A stretch of 19,851 bases of DNA, taken from the NCBI GenBank assembly GCA_002364535.1, contig DEYL01000025.1, forward strand, positions 1-19,851, written 5' to 3'. The stretch comes from Flavobacteriaceae bacterium UBA3159 (GTDB taxonomy: Bacteria; Bacteroidota; Bacteroidia; Flavobacteriales; Flavobacteriaceae). Positions 7,050-14,958 of this stretch are shown here, in pieces; within the stretch, counting starts at the first letter, position 1, and each line of letters opens with the position of its first letter. The position numbers and the translations under genes were made by a program. The notes beneath the pieces are model-generated. The model saw only the letters and a list, made by a program, of their open reading frames with translations. It was not told the DNA's origin and made no database searches.

Positions 7050-10000
7050 ATGCTTAGAAATAACGAAATCATTACCCAAAAGAAATTCAATAAAATATCC
7101 ATAGGTTTGTCCTCCCCGGAGGTCATCTTGGGCAATTCCAGAGGCGAAATTCTCAAGCCTGAAACGATCAACTACAGAACCCACAAACCCGAACGTGATG
7201 GTCTGTTTTGTGAGCGAATCTTTGGCCCGGTCAAAGATTTTGAATGTGCCTGTGGTAAATACAAGCGTATTCGATACAAAGGAATTGTTTGTGACCGATG
7301 TGGAGTAGAAGTCACCGAGAAAAAAGTAAGACGTGACCGTGTTGGGCACATCAACTTGGTGGTTCCCGTGGCTCATATCTGGTATTTCAGATCGCTGCCC
7401 AACAAAATTGGATACCTTTTAGGTTTGCCTTCCAAGAAATTGGACATGATCATTTATTACGAACGTTATGTTGTCATACAACCAGGTAATACTAAAAACG
7501 AGGAAGGAGAGCCCGTCCAAAAGATGGATTTCCTTACCGAGGAGGAGTACCTCAACATCAGGGAGCAATTGCCACCCGAAAACCAATTCCTCGAAGACAG
7601 TGATCCCGAAAAGTTTATCGCCAAAATGGGCGCCGAATGTTTGATCGAATTGTTGTCGAGAATTGATCTCGAAGCTCTTTCCTATGAATTGCGTCACAAA
7701 GCCAATACCGAAACTTCTAAGCAAAGAAAAACTGAGGCCCTTAAAAGACTTCAGGTCGTAGAGGCTTTTAAAGATGCCAACGAAAACAGGGAAAATCTAC
7801 CCGAATGGATGATCATGAAGGTCATTCCTGTCATCCCACCTGAGTTGAGGCCTTTGGTTCCTTTGGATGGTGGACGTTTTGCCACATCAGATTTGAATGA
7901 TTTGTACCGTCGTGTCATCATCAGAAACAACCGTCTAAAACGATTGGTGGAAATCAAAGCCCCTGAGGTGATCTTGAGAAACGAAAAGCGAATGCTACAG
8001 GAATCTGTGGATTCATTGTTCGACAATACCAGAAAATCATCGGCTGTAAAAACAGATTCTAATCGTCCCCTTAAATCCCTTTCAGATTCCCTTAAAGGAA
8101 AGCAAGGACGTTTTCGTCAAAACCTATTGGGTAAAAGGGTAGATTATTCTGCACGATCAGTGATTGTAGTGGGACCCGAATTAAAACTTTTTGAATGTGG
8201 ACTGCCCAAGGGCATGGCTGCGGAGCTTTACAAGCCTTTTATCATCAGAAAACTGATCGAAAGAGGGATTGTTAAAACCGTTAAATCTGCCAAAAAGATC
8301 ATCGACCGCAAAGAACCTGTGGTTTGGGACATTTTGGAAAATGTATTGAAAGGCCACCCGGTATTATTGAACAGGGCTCCCACCTTGCACCGATTGGGAA
8401 TTCAAGCTTTTCAACCCAAGTTGATTGAAGGAAAAGCCATTCAGTTACACCCGCTGGTATGCACGGCCTTTAATGCCGACTTTGACGGGGATCAAATGGC
8501 CGTTCACCTCCCTCTAGGGCCGGAAGCCATTTTGGAAGCGCAACTTTTGATGTTGGCCTCCCACAACATTCTCAATCCTGCCAACGGTTCTCCCATCACA
8601 GTTCCTTCACAGGATATGGTATTGGGACTTTACTATATGACCAAAGCCAGAAAATCAACTAAAGAAGTTCCCGTTAAGGGAGAAGGTTTGACTTTCTACT
8701 CTGTTGAAGAAGTCCATATTGCCTACAATGAAAAGCGCGTGGATCTCAATGCTATGGTCAAAATCAGAGCAAAAGACTTTAACGAAGATGGCGAATTGGT
8801 ATATCAAATCATCGAATCTACCGTAGGTCGTATATTGTTTAATGAGGTTGTTCCTGAAAATGCAGGATACTTTAACGAAGTATTGACCAAGAGGAATCTA
8901 AGAGAGATCATTGGTGAAATTCTAAAAGTAACCAGTGTTCCTGAAACCGCTGATTTCTTAGATAAGATCAAGAGCATGGGCTATGGATTCGCTTTTAAAG
9001 GAGGGCTCTCATTTAGCCTGGGAGACATTATCATTCCTAATGAAAAAATCGATATGATCGAGGATGCTAATACCCAAGTTGATGGTATTTCCGGAAACTA
9101 CAATATGGGATTGATCACCAACAATGAACGTTACAATCAGGTTATCGATGTTTGGACTTCAACCAATGCCAAGCTGACCGAGTTGGCCATGAAGCGCATT
9201 AGCGAAGATCAACAGGGTTTTAACTCAGTATACATGATGTTGGATTCAGGAGCCAGGGGATCCAAGGAACAAATCCGTCAATTGACTGGAATGCGAGGAT
9301 TAATGGCAAAACCAAAAAAATCAAATGTCGGTGGAGGAGAGATCATTGAAAACCCAATCCTTTCGAACTTTAAAGAAGGATTATCCATTTTGGAATACTT
9401 TATTTCTACCCACGGGGCGAGAAAAGGACTGGCTGATACGGCATTGAAAACTGCCGATGCAGGTTACTTGACCCGAAGATTGGTGGATGTATCTCAGGAT
9501 GTAATTGTAAATATTGAAGATTGTGGTACCCTCAGGGGAATAGAGGTTCAACCCTTAAAGAAAAATGAAGAAATCGTAGAATCTTTGGGCGAGCGTATAC
9601 TTGGGCGTGTGTCTTTACACACCGTTGTCGATCCACGAACAGATGAAGTATTAGTCGAAGCCGGAGAACAGATTACGGAAGTCGTAGTTAAGCGCATCGA
9701 GAATGCACCCATTACCAGTGTTGAAGTTCGATCTCCATTAACCTGTGAAGCACTTAAAGGTATATGTGCCAAATGTTATGGCAGAAACCTCTCTACGGGT
9801 AAAATGGTTCAAAAAGGAGAAGCGGTAGGTGTTGTTGCAGCCCAATCTATTGGAGAGCCTGGAACACAGTTGACACTTAGAACATTCCACGTAGGAGGTG
9901 TGGCCGGAAATATTTCTGAGGAAAACCGATTGGTAGCCAAGTTTGCCGGAATTGCAGAAATTGAAGATCTGAAAACCGTTAAAGGAGAGGATGCTGAGGG

Positions 10001-11360
10001 CAATGAAGCCAATATCGTCATCTCCAGAACCACTGAATTGAAATTGGTTGATTCCAAGACCAAAAATATACTCAATACCCACAACATCCCTTATGGGTCT
10101 TCTATCTTCATTAAGAAAGGATCTAAAATCAAAAAAGGCGATGTTATTTGTCAGTGGGATCCCTTTAATGGTGTAATTGTTTCGGAATTCTCCGGAAAAA
10201 TCAGTTTTGAAAACATTGAGCAAGGAGTTACTTATCAGGTTGAAATTGATGAGCAAACCGGATTCCAAGAGAAGGTTATTTCTGAATCTCGAAATAAGAA
10301 ATTGATTCCTACGCTACTCATTAATGATACCAAAGGCAATACTCTACGCTCTTACAATTTACCCGTAGGAGCGCACTTGATTGTCAATGATGGCGAAAAG
10401 ATCAAAGAAGGAAAAATCTTGGTCAAAATTCCAAGAAAATCTGCTAAGTCCGGTGATATTACCGGAGGTCTGCCAAGGGTGACAGAATTATTCGAAGCCC
10501 GTAATCCTTCTAACCCGGCTGTGGTGTCTGAGATTGACGGTGTGGTTTCTTTTGGTAAAATCAAAAGAGGAAACCGCGAAATCATCGTTGAGTCCAAATT
10601 TGGTGACATCAAAAAATACTTGGTTAAATTATCCAATCAGATTTTGGTTCAGGAAAATGACTTTGTCAAAGCCGGAATGCCACTTTCTGACGGTTCTATA
10701 ACTCCTACGGATATCCTTAAAATCAAAGGCCCCTCAGCAGTACAACAATATTTGGTGAATGAGGTACAGGAGGTTTATCGTTTGCAAGGGGTGAAGATCA
10801 ATGACAAACACTTTGAGGTAGTGGTGCGTCAGATGATGCGTAAGGTTAAAATCCAAGATCCGGGAGATTCTATCTTCCTTGAAGGACAGTTGGTTTACAA
10901 AACTGATTTTATCATCGAGAACGACAGTTTATTCGGTAAGAAAATCGTTGAAGAAGTAGGCGCATCTGAAAACCTAAAAGCAGGTCAAATGATCACTGCA
11001 CGTCAATTGCGTGACGAAAATTCCCTGTTGATCCGTGAAGACAAAGCACCTGTGTTAGCGCGTGACGCTGCTTCGGCTACTGCTACGCCTGAACTACAAG
11101 GGATTACTCGTGCTTCACTACAGACCAAATCATTCATCTCTGCGGCCTCTTTCCAAGAGACGACCAAAGTACTTAACGAAGCGGCGGTCAATGGAAAAAT
11201 CGACTCCCTTGAAGGATTGAAGGAAAATGTTATTGTCGGACACAAAATACCTGCTGGTACAGGTCTGAGAGCGTATGACAATATCATCGTTGGATCCAAA
11301 GACGAGTACACCAGCTTGTTAATTGACAAGGAAGAAGAACAAGAGGAAGTTAATTTATAG
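7050..11360 (+). CDS. rpoC: DNA-directed RNA polymerase subunit beta'
   Basis: This is the catalytic largest subunit of RNA polymerase, 1436 aa. The N-terminal zinc ribbon has C66, C68, C81 and C84. The Mg2+-binding catalytic loop NADFDGDQMAVH starts at residue 475 (D477, D479, D481). The bridge-helix region contains SGARGSKEQIRQLTGMRGLM. The second zinc site has C825, C899, C906 and C909. The trigger-loop section GEPGTQLTLRTFHVGG covers residues 935-950. About 180 residues then intervene before GDITGGLPRVTELFEAR (residue 1135), which corresponds to an SI3-like insertion in the trigger loop as in proteobacteria. It starts 21 nt after rpoB, and the DUF3467 gene follows 3 nt after the stop. Confidence 0.99.
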   Translation: MLRNNEIITQKKFNKISIGLSSPEVILGNSRGEILKPETINYRTHKPERDGLFCERIFGPVKDFECACGKYKRIRYKGIVCDRCGVEVTEKKVRRDRVGHINLVVPVAHIWYFRSLPNKIGYLLGLPSKKLDMIIYYERYVVIQPGNTKNEEGEPVQKMDFLTEEEYLNIREQLPPENQFLEDSDPEKFIAKMGAECLIELLSRIDLEALSYELRHKANTETSKQRKTEALKRLQVVEAFKDANENRENLPEWMIMKVIPVIPPELRPLVPLDGGRFATSDLNDLYRRVIIRNNRLKRLVEIKAPEVILRNEKRMLQESVDSLFDNTRKSSAVKTDSNRPLKSLSDSLKGKQGRFRQNLLGKRVDYSARSVIVVGPELKLFECGLPKGMAAELYKPFIIRKLIERGIVKTVKSAKKIIDRKEPVVWDILENVLKGHPVLLNRAPTLHRLGIQAFQPKLIEGKAIQLHPLVCTAFNADFDGDQMAVHLPLGPEAILEAQLLMLASHNILNPANGSPITVPSQDMVLGLYYMTKARKSTKEVPVKGEGLTFYSVEEVHIAYNEKRVDLNAMVKIRAKDFNEDGELVYQIIESTVGRILFNEVVPENAGYFNEVLTKRNLREIIGEILKVTSVPETADFLDKIKSMGYGFAFKGGLSFSLGDIIIPNEKIDMIEDANTQVDGISGNYNMGLITNNERYNQVIDVWTSTNAKLTELAMKRISEDQQGFNSVYMMLDSGARGSKEQIRQLTGMRGLMAKPKKSNVGGGEIIENPILSNFKEGLSILEYFISTHGARKGLADTALKTADAGYLTRRLVDVSQDVIVNIEDCGTLRGIEVQPLKKNEEIVESLGERILGRVSLHTVVDPRTDEVLVEAGEQITEVVVKRIENAPITSVEVRSPLTCEALKGICAKCYGRNLSTGKMVQKGEAVGVVAAQSIGEPGTQLTLRTFHVGGVAGNISEENRLVAKFAGIAEIEDLKTVKGEDAEGNEANIVISRTTELKLVDSKTKNILNTHNIPYGSSIFIKKGSKIKKGDVICQWDPFNGVIVSEFSGKISFENIEQGVTYQVEIDEQTGFQEKVISESRNKKLIPTLLINDTKGNTLRSYNLPVGAHLIVNDGEKIKEGKILVKIPRKSAKSGDITGGLPRVTELFEARNPSNPAVVSEIDGVVSFGKIKRGNREIIVESKFGDIKKYLVKLSNQILVQENDFVKAGMPLSDGSITPTDILKIKGPSAVQQYLVNEVQEVYRLQGVKINDKHFEVVVRQMMRKVKIQDPGDSIFLEGQLVYKTDFIIENDSLFGKKIVEEVGASENLKAGQMITARQLRDENSLLIREDKAPVLARDAASATATPELQGITRASLQTKSFISAASFQETTKVLNEAAVNGKIDSLEGLKENVIVGHKIPAGTGLRAYDNIIVGSKDEYTSLLIDKEEEQEEVNL

Positions 11361-11363
11361 TTC

Positions 11364-11678
11364 ATGAGCGATCCCAAACAGCAAAACGAACAAAAGATCA
11401 ATATCGAATTGGATGAAGCTACGGCTGAAGGTACTTATTCCAATTTGGCCATCATCAATCACTCGCCATCAGAGTTTGTGATAGATTTTGTGGCCATTAT
11501 GCCCGGAACACCCAAGGCAAAAATAAAGTCCAGGATAATTTTAACCCCGGAACACGCCAAAAGGTTTCAAAGTGCGCTGGCCGATAACATCCGACGCTAT
11601 GAAGAAAGCCACGGTGAGATCGATTCGAAAGAGCAACCGCCAATTCCTTTAAACTTTGGGCCCACAGGAGAAGCTTAA
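11364..11678 (+). CDS. DUF3467 domain-containing protein
   Basis: The 104-aa product is a small soluble protein of the DUF3467 family, recognised by INIELDEATAEGTYSNLAII, the SEFVIDFVAIMPG stretch and the R-I-I-L-T-P-EHAKRFQ-like section (residues about 55-70), ending in PPIPLNFGP. There is no signal peptide or TM segment. The molecular function of the family is unknown. The gene starts 3 nt after the rpoC stop, so it is almost certainly cotranscribed and translationally coupled. From memory, this placement behind rpoC is widespread in Bacteroidota, which hints at a link to transcription or translation, but that is inference. A hairpin follows 6 nt after the stop. Confidence 0.9.
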   Translation: MSDPKQQNEQKINIELDEATAEGTYSNLAIINHSPSEFVIDFVAIMPGTPKAKIKSRIILTPEHAKRFQSALADNIRRYEESHGEIDSKEQPPIPLNFGPTGEA

Positions 11679-11684
11679 ACTTTT

Positions 11685-11713
11685 ACCCTAACGAAAGTTG
11701 GGGTTGTTAGTTT
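11685..11713 (+). terminator. Terminator at end of rpoBC operon
   Basis: ACCCTAAC (11685-11692) and GTTGGGGT (11697-11704) form an 8-bp stem with one G-U wobble around a GAAA tetraloop, right after the DUF3467 stop. The following tract (TGTTAGTTT) is only partly T, so efficiency may be moderate. Confidence 0.55.
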
Positions 11714-12052
11714 GTGGTGAAATTAGCTATTTTTTTCAAGTGACTAATGTTCATGCTTAAAATCTAATCGCCCAATAGGCAGGAATCAAAGACCAGACCG
11801 TTCCTAGAGGTCACCGGATTTACTGATTGCAGAAATTCGCTGATTAGGATTAGTAAAAAGGTCGTTCCAAAAATTCTAATTCTTTTCATGGCTCAGTTTT
11901 TGATTCAAAGCACACAATAATGTATGTGCGTATTCGTGATACTTACATCTCCAAAAGTTCAACGATAGAATTCACAGTTAAGGCTCTTTGATAGTAGAGT
12001 AGATTTAGGGACTACTTAATTAAATTTAATGAAACTAATTGAAATTAGACCA
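11705..12052. other. Intergenic stretch without a convincing gene
   Basis: This 348-nt stretch lies between the operon end and the tail of prfC, which points toward it. I see no RNA gene, repeat or homologous coding sequence. The only candidate is the 41-codon minus-strand frame at 11764-11889. Upstream of it on the minus strand a short open run ends in IVELLEM before a TAA (11943-11945), which may be a relic or chance. Confidence 0.6.
11764..11889 (-). CDS. Doubtful 41-aa short ORF with hydrophobic N-terminus
   Basis: This minus-strand frame starts with ATG (11887-11889) and ends with TAG (11764-11766). It encodes 41 aa beginning MKRIRIFGTTFLLILISEFL, which has the basic-then-hydrophobic pattern of a signal peptide or a small membrane peptide. 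The remainder (QSVNPVTSRNG then LVFDSCLLGD) is polar and has one cysteine. I do not recognise a family. No TAnnTTTG promoter element or terminator frames it. It could be a real small peptide, the remnant of a secreted protein gene, or chance in AT-rich DNA. Confidence 0.25.
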   Translation of the reverse strand: MKRIRIFGTTFLLILISEFLQSVNPVTSRNGLVFDSCLLGD

Positions 12053-13648
12053 CTAAAATTCTGAAGTAAAATGAAAAGTGATCTCCGGATATTTTTGTTG
12101 TGTCATTTGTAGGGAAAAAGCGGAATCGGCAAAAAACACCAATTGTTCTTGTTTGTCAGAGGCCAAAAACTTTTGTTTGACCTTTAGGAAGTCCCGGTAG
12201 TTTTCGTTTTGTTCATCTTCGGTACTGATCCAGCATGCCTTGTGGACATTTAGGGTTTCAAAGCTACATTTTGCAGTGTACTCGTGTTCCAGTCGGTATT
12301 GTATTACCTCAAATTGCAAGCCCCCAACGGTTCCGATCACTTTTCTTCCGTTGAGACTGAGGGTAAATAACTGGGCCACCCCTTCGTCCATCAGTTGGTC
12401 AATGCCTTTACTGAGTTGTTTGGCTTTCATGGGGTCGGCATTGTTGATAAAGCGAAAATGTTCGGGTGAAAAACTGGGAATGCCCTTAAACTGGATTTCC
12501 TCTCCCGAGCTAAGGGTATCACCTATCTTAAAATTTCCCGTGTCGTGAAGCCCTACAATGTCTCCGGGGAATGACTCGTCCACCACTTCTTTTTTTTCGG
12601 CAAAAAAAGCATTAGGACTGGAGAATTTGAGATTCTTTTTGTGCCTCACGTGAAAGTAAGGTGTATTGCGTTTAAAAGTTCCTGAGACAATTTTGATGAA
12701 TGCTAGACGGTCGCGGTGCTTGGGGTCCATATTGGCATGGATCTTAAAGATAAAACCCGAAAAGGCTGACTCATTGGGTTGGATGATGCGCTTGTCGGTA
12801 GACTTGGGTAGTGGAGCAGGAGCAATTTGTATAAAGCAGTCCAACAGTTCCTGTACTCCAAAATTATTCAGTGCAGAGCCAAAAAATACAGGTTGTAAAT
12901 TTCCCTCTAAGTATTCCTTTTGATTAAAAGCAGGATAAACCCCTTCGACCAATTCGAGAGATTCTTTGAGTTCTGTCATGGACTCACCTCCAACCGCTTT
13001 TTGCAAATCTTCGTTTTCCAATGTATCGTAGGTAATGGTTTTTGCGATCTTTTGTTTGTCGGTCGATTCAAATATTTGAATGTTTTTCTCCCAAAGGTTA
13101 TAGATGCCCTTAAAGTTGTATCCCATACCAATGGGGAAACTCAGTGGGGTCACCCTCAAGCCCAATTTAATTTCTACCTGATCCAAAAGGTCAAATACGT
13201 CTTTTCCCTCTCGATCCAATTTATTGAAAAAGACAATCATAGGAATTTTACGCATGCGACATACTTCTACCAGTTTTTCGGTTTGCTCTTCCACCCCCTT
13301 AGCCACATCGATCACCACAATCACACTGTCCACCGCAGTAAGCGTTCTAAAAGTATCCTCGGCAAAGTCCTTGTGACCAGGTGTGTCGAGGATATTGATT
13401 TTTTTATTTTGATAGTTAAAAGCGAGTACCGAAGTGGCTACCGAAATTCCTCTTTGGCGTTCGATTTCCATAAAGTCACTGGTTGCTCCTTTTTTGATCT
13501 TGTTGGACTTGACCGCTCCTGCTTCTTGTATGGCACCGCCATAGAGCAACAGTTTTTCTGTAAGTGTGGTTTTTCCCGCATCTGGGTGGGATATGATGCC
13601 AAAAGTCCGTCTTCTTTGAATTTCCTGGAGGAATTCCATATTGATCAT
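12053..13648 (-). CDS. prfC: Peptide chain release factor 3 (RF3)
   Basis: RF3 is the translational GTPase that recycles RF1/RF2 from the ribosome after peptide release. The motifs are clear with the start at 13648 (531 aa): G1 HPDAGKTT (residues 21-28), the ERQRGIS switch region, G3 DTPGHKDF (88-95), and G4 NKLDRE (142-147). The RF3-specific AVKSNKIKKGATSDFMEIER stretch separates it from EF-G. The open frame extends 3 codons further to a TTG at 13657, but ATG at 13648 is preferred; a third option is the ATG 3 codons downstream at 13639. A possible -7 element TATTTTTG overlaps the TTG codon, which also argues against that start. It is divergent from idi. Confidence 0.95.
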   Translation of the reverse strand: MINMEFLQEIQRRRTFGIISHPDAGKTTLTEKLLLYGGAIQEAGAVKSNKIKKGATSDFMEIERQRGISVATSVLAFNYQNKKINILDTPGHKDFAEDTFRTLTAVDSVIVVIDVAKGVEEQTEKLVEVCRMRKIPMIVFFNKLDREGKDVFDLLDQVEIKLGLRVTPLSFPIGMGYNFKGIYNLWEKNIQIFESTDKQKIAKTITYDTLENEDLQKAVGGESMTELKESLELVEGVYPAFNQKEYLEGNLQPVFFGSALNNFGVQELLDCFIQIAPAPLPKSTDKRIIQPNESAFSGFIFKIHANMDPKHRDRLAFIKIVSGTFKRNTPYFHVRHKKNLKFSSPNAFFAEKKEVVDESFPGDIVGLHDTGNFKIGDTLSSGEEIQFKGIPSFSPEHFRFINNADPMKAKQLSKGIDQLMDEGVAQLFTLSLNGRKVIGTVGGLQFEVIQYRLEHEYTAKCSFETLNVHKACWISTEDEQNENYRDFLKVKQKFLASDKQEQLVFFADSAFSLQMTQQKYPEITFHFTSEF

Positions 13649-13654
13649 TTTGGG

Positions 13655-13662
13655 CAAAAATA
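13655..13662 (-). promoter_or_regulatory. Possible prfC promoter -7 element
   Basis: On the minus strand, TATTTTTG fits the Bacteroidota -7 consensus TAnnTTTG and lies 6 nt before the ATG at 13648. Transcription would then start at or next to the ATG, giving a leaderless or nearly leaderless mRNA. No clear TTG -33 element is visible, and the region is AT-rich, so chance is possible. Confidence 0.3.
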
Positions 13663-13717
13663 TTTAATTAAATCCCATTGCTAAAATTTGTCGATAGGTT
13701 TTGTGCGATATATTGGG

Positions 13718-13725
13718 TATTTTTG
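13718..13725 (+). promoter_or_regulatory. Possible idi promoter -7 element
   Basis: TATTTTTG matches TAnnTTTG and lies 5 nt before the idi ATG at 13731. A near match, TAGGTTTTG (13695-13703), lies further upstream with a TTG 14 nt before it, shorter than the usual spacing. Which of the two is used cannot be decided from sequence. Confidence 0.3.
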
Positions 13726-13730
13726 ATCCA

Positions 13731-14252
13731 ATGGAGGAAGAAAAAGTTGTTTTGGTCGATTTGAAAGATCAACAAGTCGGTACCATAGGTAAGATGGAGG
13801 CCCATGAAAAAGCCCTTTTACATCGTGCCTTTTCCATTTTTGTTATGAATTCCAAAAAAGAATTACTGATTCAACAGCGCGCGTTTGGAAAATACCATTC
13901 CCCGGGACTGTGGACCAATACTTGTTGTAGTCATCAGCGGGAGGGAGAATCGAATATAGAAGCGGGTAACCGGCGTTTGATGGAGGAGATGGGCATTGCC
14001 GTGTCATTGGAAGAATTGTTTACATTTATTTACAAAGCCTCTTTTGACAATGGATTAACGGAGCACGAACTGGACCATGTGATGTTGGGCTTCAGCGATG
14101 AGGACCCAAAGATCAATACCCATGAGGTTGCTGATTTTAAATGGATGACCTTTGATACATTGAAAAAAGAATTGAATGAAAAACCCGAAGATTATACCGT
14201 TTGGTTTGCAATTATATTTGATCGTTTTTCTCAACACATAGAAAACCAATAA
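13731..14252 (+). CDS. idi: Isopentenyl-diphosphate Delta-isomerase, type 1
   Basis: IDI interconverts isopentenyl and dimethylallyl diphosphate in isoprenoid (quinone, carotenoid, undecaprenyl) synthesis. The product is a 173-aa Nudix-fold protein. WTNTCCSHQ (residues 61-69) carries the catalytic cysteine C66 and metal-binding H68, equivalent to E. coli C67 and H69. The Nudix-like helix has E77 and RRLMEEMGI (81-89). TEHELDHV supplies E111 and E113, equivalent to E. coli E114 and E116. The frame is open 10 codons upstream to a TTG at 13701, but the ATG at 13731 gives the normal length and begins MEEEKVVLVD. The pterin synthase gene follows 5 nt after the stop. Confidence 0.95.
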   Translation: MEEEKVVLVDLKDQQVGTIGKMEAHEKALLHRAFSIFVMNSKKELLIQQRAFGKYHSPGLWTNTCCSHQREGESNIEAGNRRLMEEMGIAVSLEELFTFIYKASFDNGLTEHELDHVMLGFSDEDPKINTHEVADFKWMTFDTLKKELNEKPEDYTVWFAIIFDRFSQHIENQ

Positions 14253-14257
14253 AAGTT

Positions 14258-14665
14258 ATGAGAGTAACCGTATCCCGAAAAGCTCATTTTAATGCCGCCC
14301 ACCGACTTTATGTTAAATCTTGGGATGATGCCAAGAATGAGGCTATTTTTGGAAAGTGTTCCAATCCTTATTTCCATGGGCACAACTATGAGTTGATCGT
14401 CAATGTTACGGGAACCATAGACCCTGTGACGGGTTATGTCATGGACATGAAAGTCCTGAAGGATTTGATCAAAGTGGAGGTTGAAGATGCTTTTGACCAC
14501 AAAAACCTCAATGAGCAGGTTCCGGAATTCGCAGATTTGATTCCTTCGGCCGAAAACATAGCCGTAGTGATTTACAATAAAATTTTACCCCATTTGGATG
14601 AAGACAAAACTTTGGATATCGTTCTTTACGAAACTCCTCGTAACTTTGTCAAATACAGTGGCTGA
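14258..14665 (+). CDS. 6-pyruvoyl/6-carboxytetrahydropterin synthase family protein
   Basis: This 135-aa COG0720 enzyme acts on 7,8-dihydroneopterin triphosphate. The zinc ligands are H15 (FNAAHRL), H40 and H42 (FHGHNY). The catalytic residues are C34 and the D80-H81 pair (FDHKNLN), with substrate-binding glutamates in SAENIA and LYETPRN. Usual annotation is 6-carboxytetrahydropterin synthase (QueD, queuosine route). However, five residues separate C34 from the HGH motif (CSNPYFHGH), as in 6-pyruvoyltetrahydropterin synthases, whereas E. coli QueD has three (CGRLHGH). The exact product is therefore open and I give no symbol. It is cotranscribed with idi (5 nt gap), although the two pathways are unrelated. 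Confidence 0.9.
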   Translation: MRVTVSRKAHFNAAHRLYVKSWDDAKNEAIFGKCSNPYFHGHNYELIVNVTGTIDPVTGYVMDMKVLKDLIKVEVEDAFDHKNLNEQVPEFADLIPSAENIAVVIYNKILPHLDEDKTLDIVLYETPRNFVKYSG

Positions 14666-14688
14666 ATAACTTTAAAAATAAACCCGTC

Positions 14689-14958
14689 ATGTCAAGTATC
14701 AAATTATTCAAAAAAGAAATCAACAATAGCATTGGAAGTTTTATTGAGGAGGTTTACTCTTGGGAGTTAAACCATCCCGATGCCGATCTCAATACGACTG
14801 AGGTATTAATCGATAAAGCCATTGCCTTATTTGACGATTTGATTGAAAAAATCCACACTACAAAAAGAAAGGGTGGTAAGGAAGGATTTAAACACCTAAG
14901 AGCCGAACTGGGGAAATCTATTGATGGCCTTCAAAAAAAATTGGCAAAATTAGGATAG
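14689..14958 (+). CDS. Hypothetical protein, 89 aa, helical
   Basis: I do not recognise a named family. The product is a soluble, highly charged, probably all-helical protein with no signal peptide, TM segment or cysteine. Two helical blocks can be seen: SIGSFIEEVYSWELNHPDAD near residues 14-33, and an amphipathic run LIDKAIALFDDLIEKIHTTK (about 40-59). A basic C-terminal helix ends in LQKKLAKLG. It starts 23 nt after the pterin synthase stop and is probably the third gene of the idi transcription unit. Its stop codon is immediately adjacent to the stop codon of the convergent lipoprotein gene. Codon use looks like its neighbours, which supports a real gene. Confidence 0.75.
   Translation: MSSIKLFKKEINNSIGSFIEEVYSWELNHPDADLNTTEVLIDKAIALFDDLIEKIHTTKRKGGKEGFKHLRAELGKSIDGLQKKLAKLG

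Noticed and set aside
12035..12048. CTAATTGAAATTAG palindrome after prfC as a terminator
   Set aside because: The stem is A/T-only with a 2-4 nt loop and no proper T-run on the minus strand; chance in AT-rich DNA is more likely.
12920..13684. 254-codon plus-strand frame opposite prfC
   Set aside because: It is antisense to the conserved GTPase domain of RF3 and its translation shows no domain pattern.
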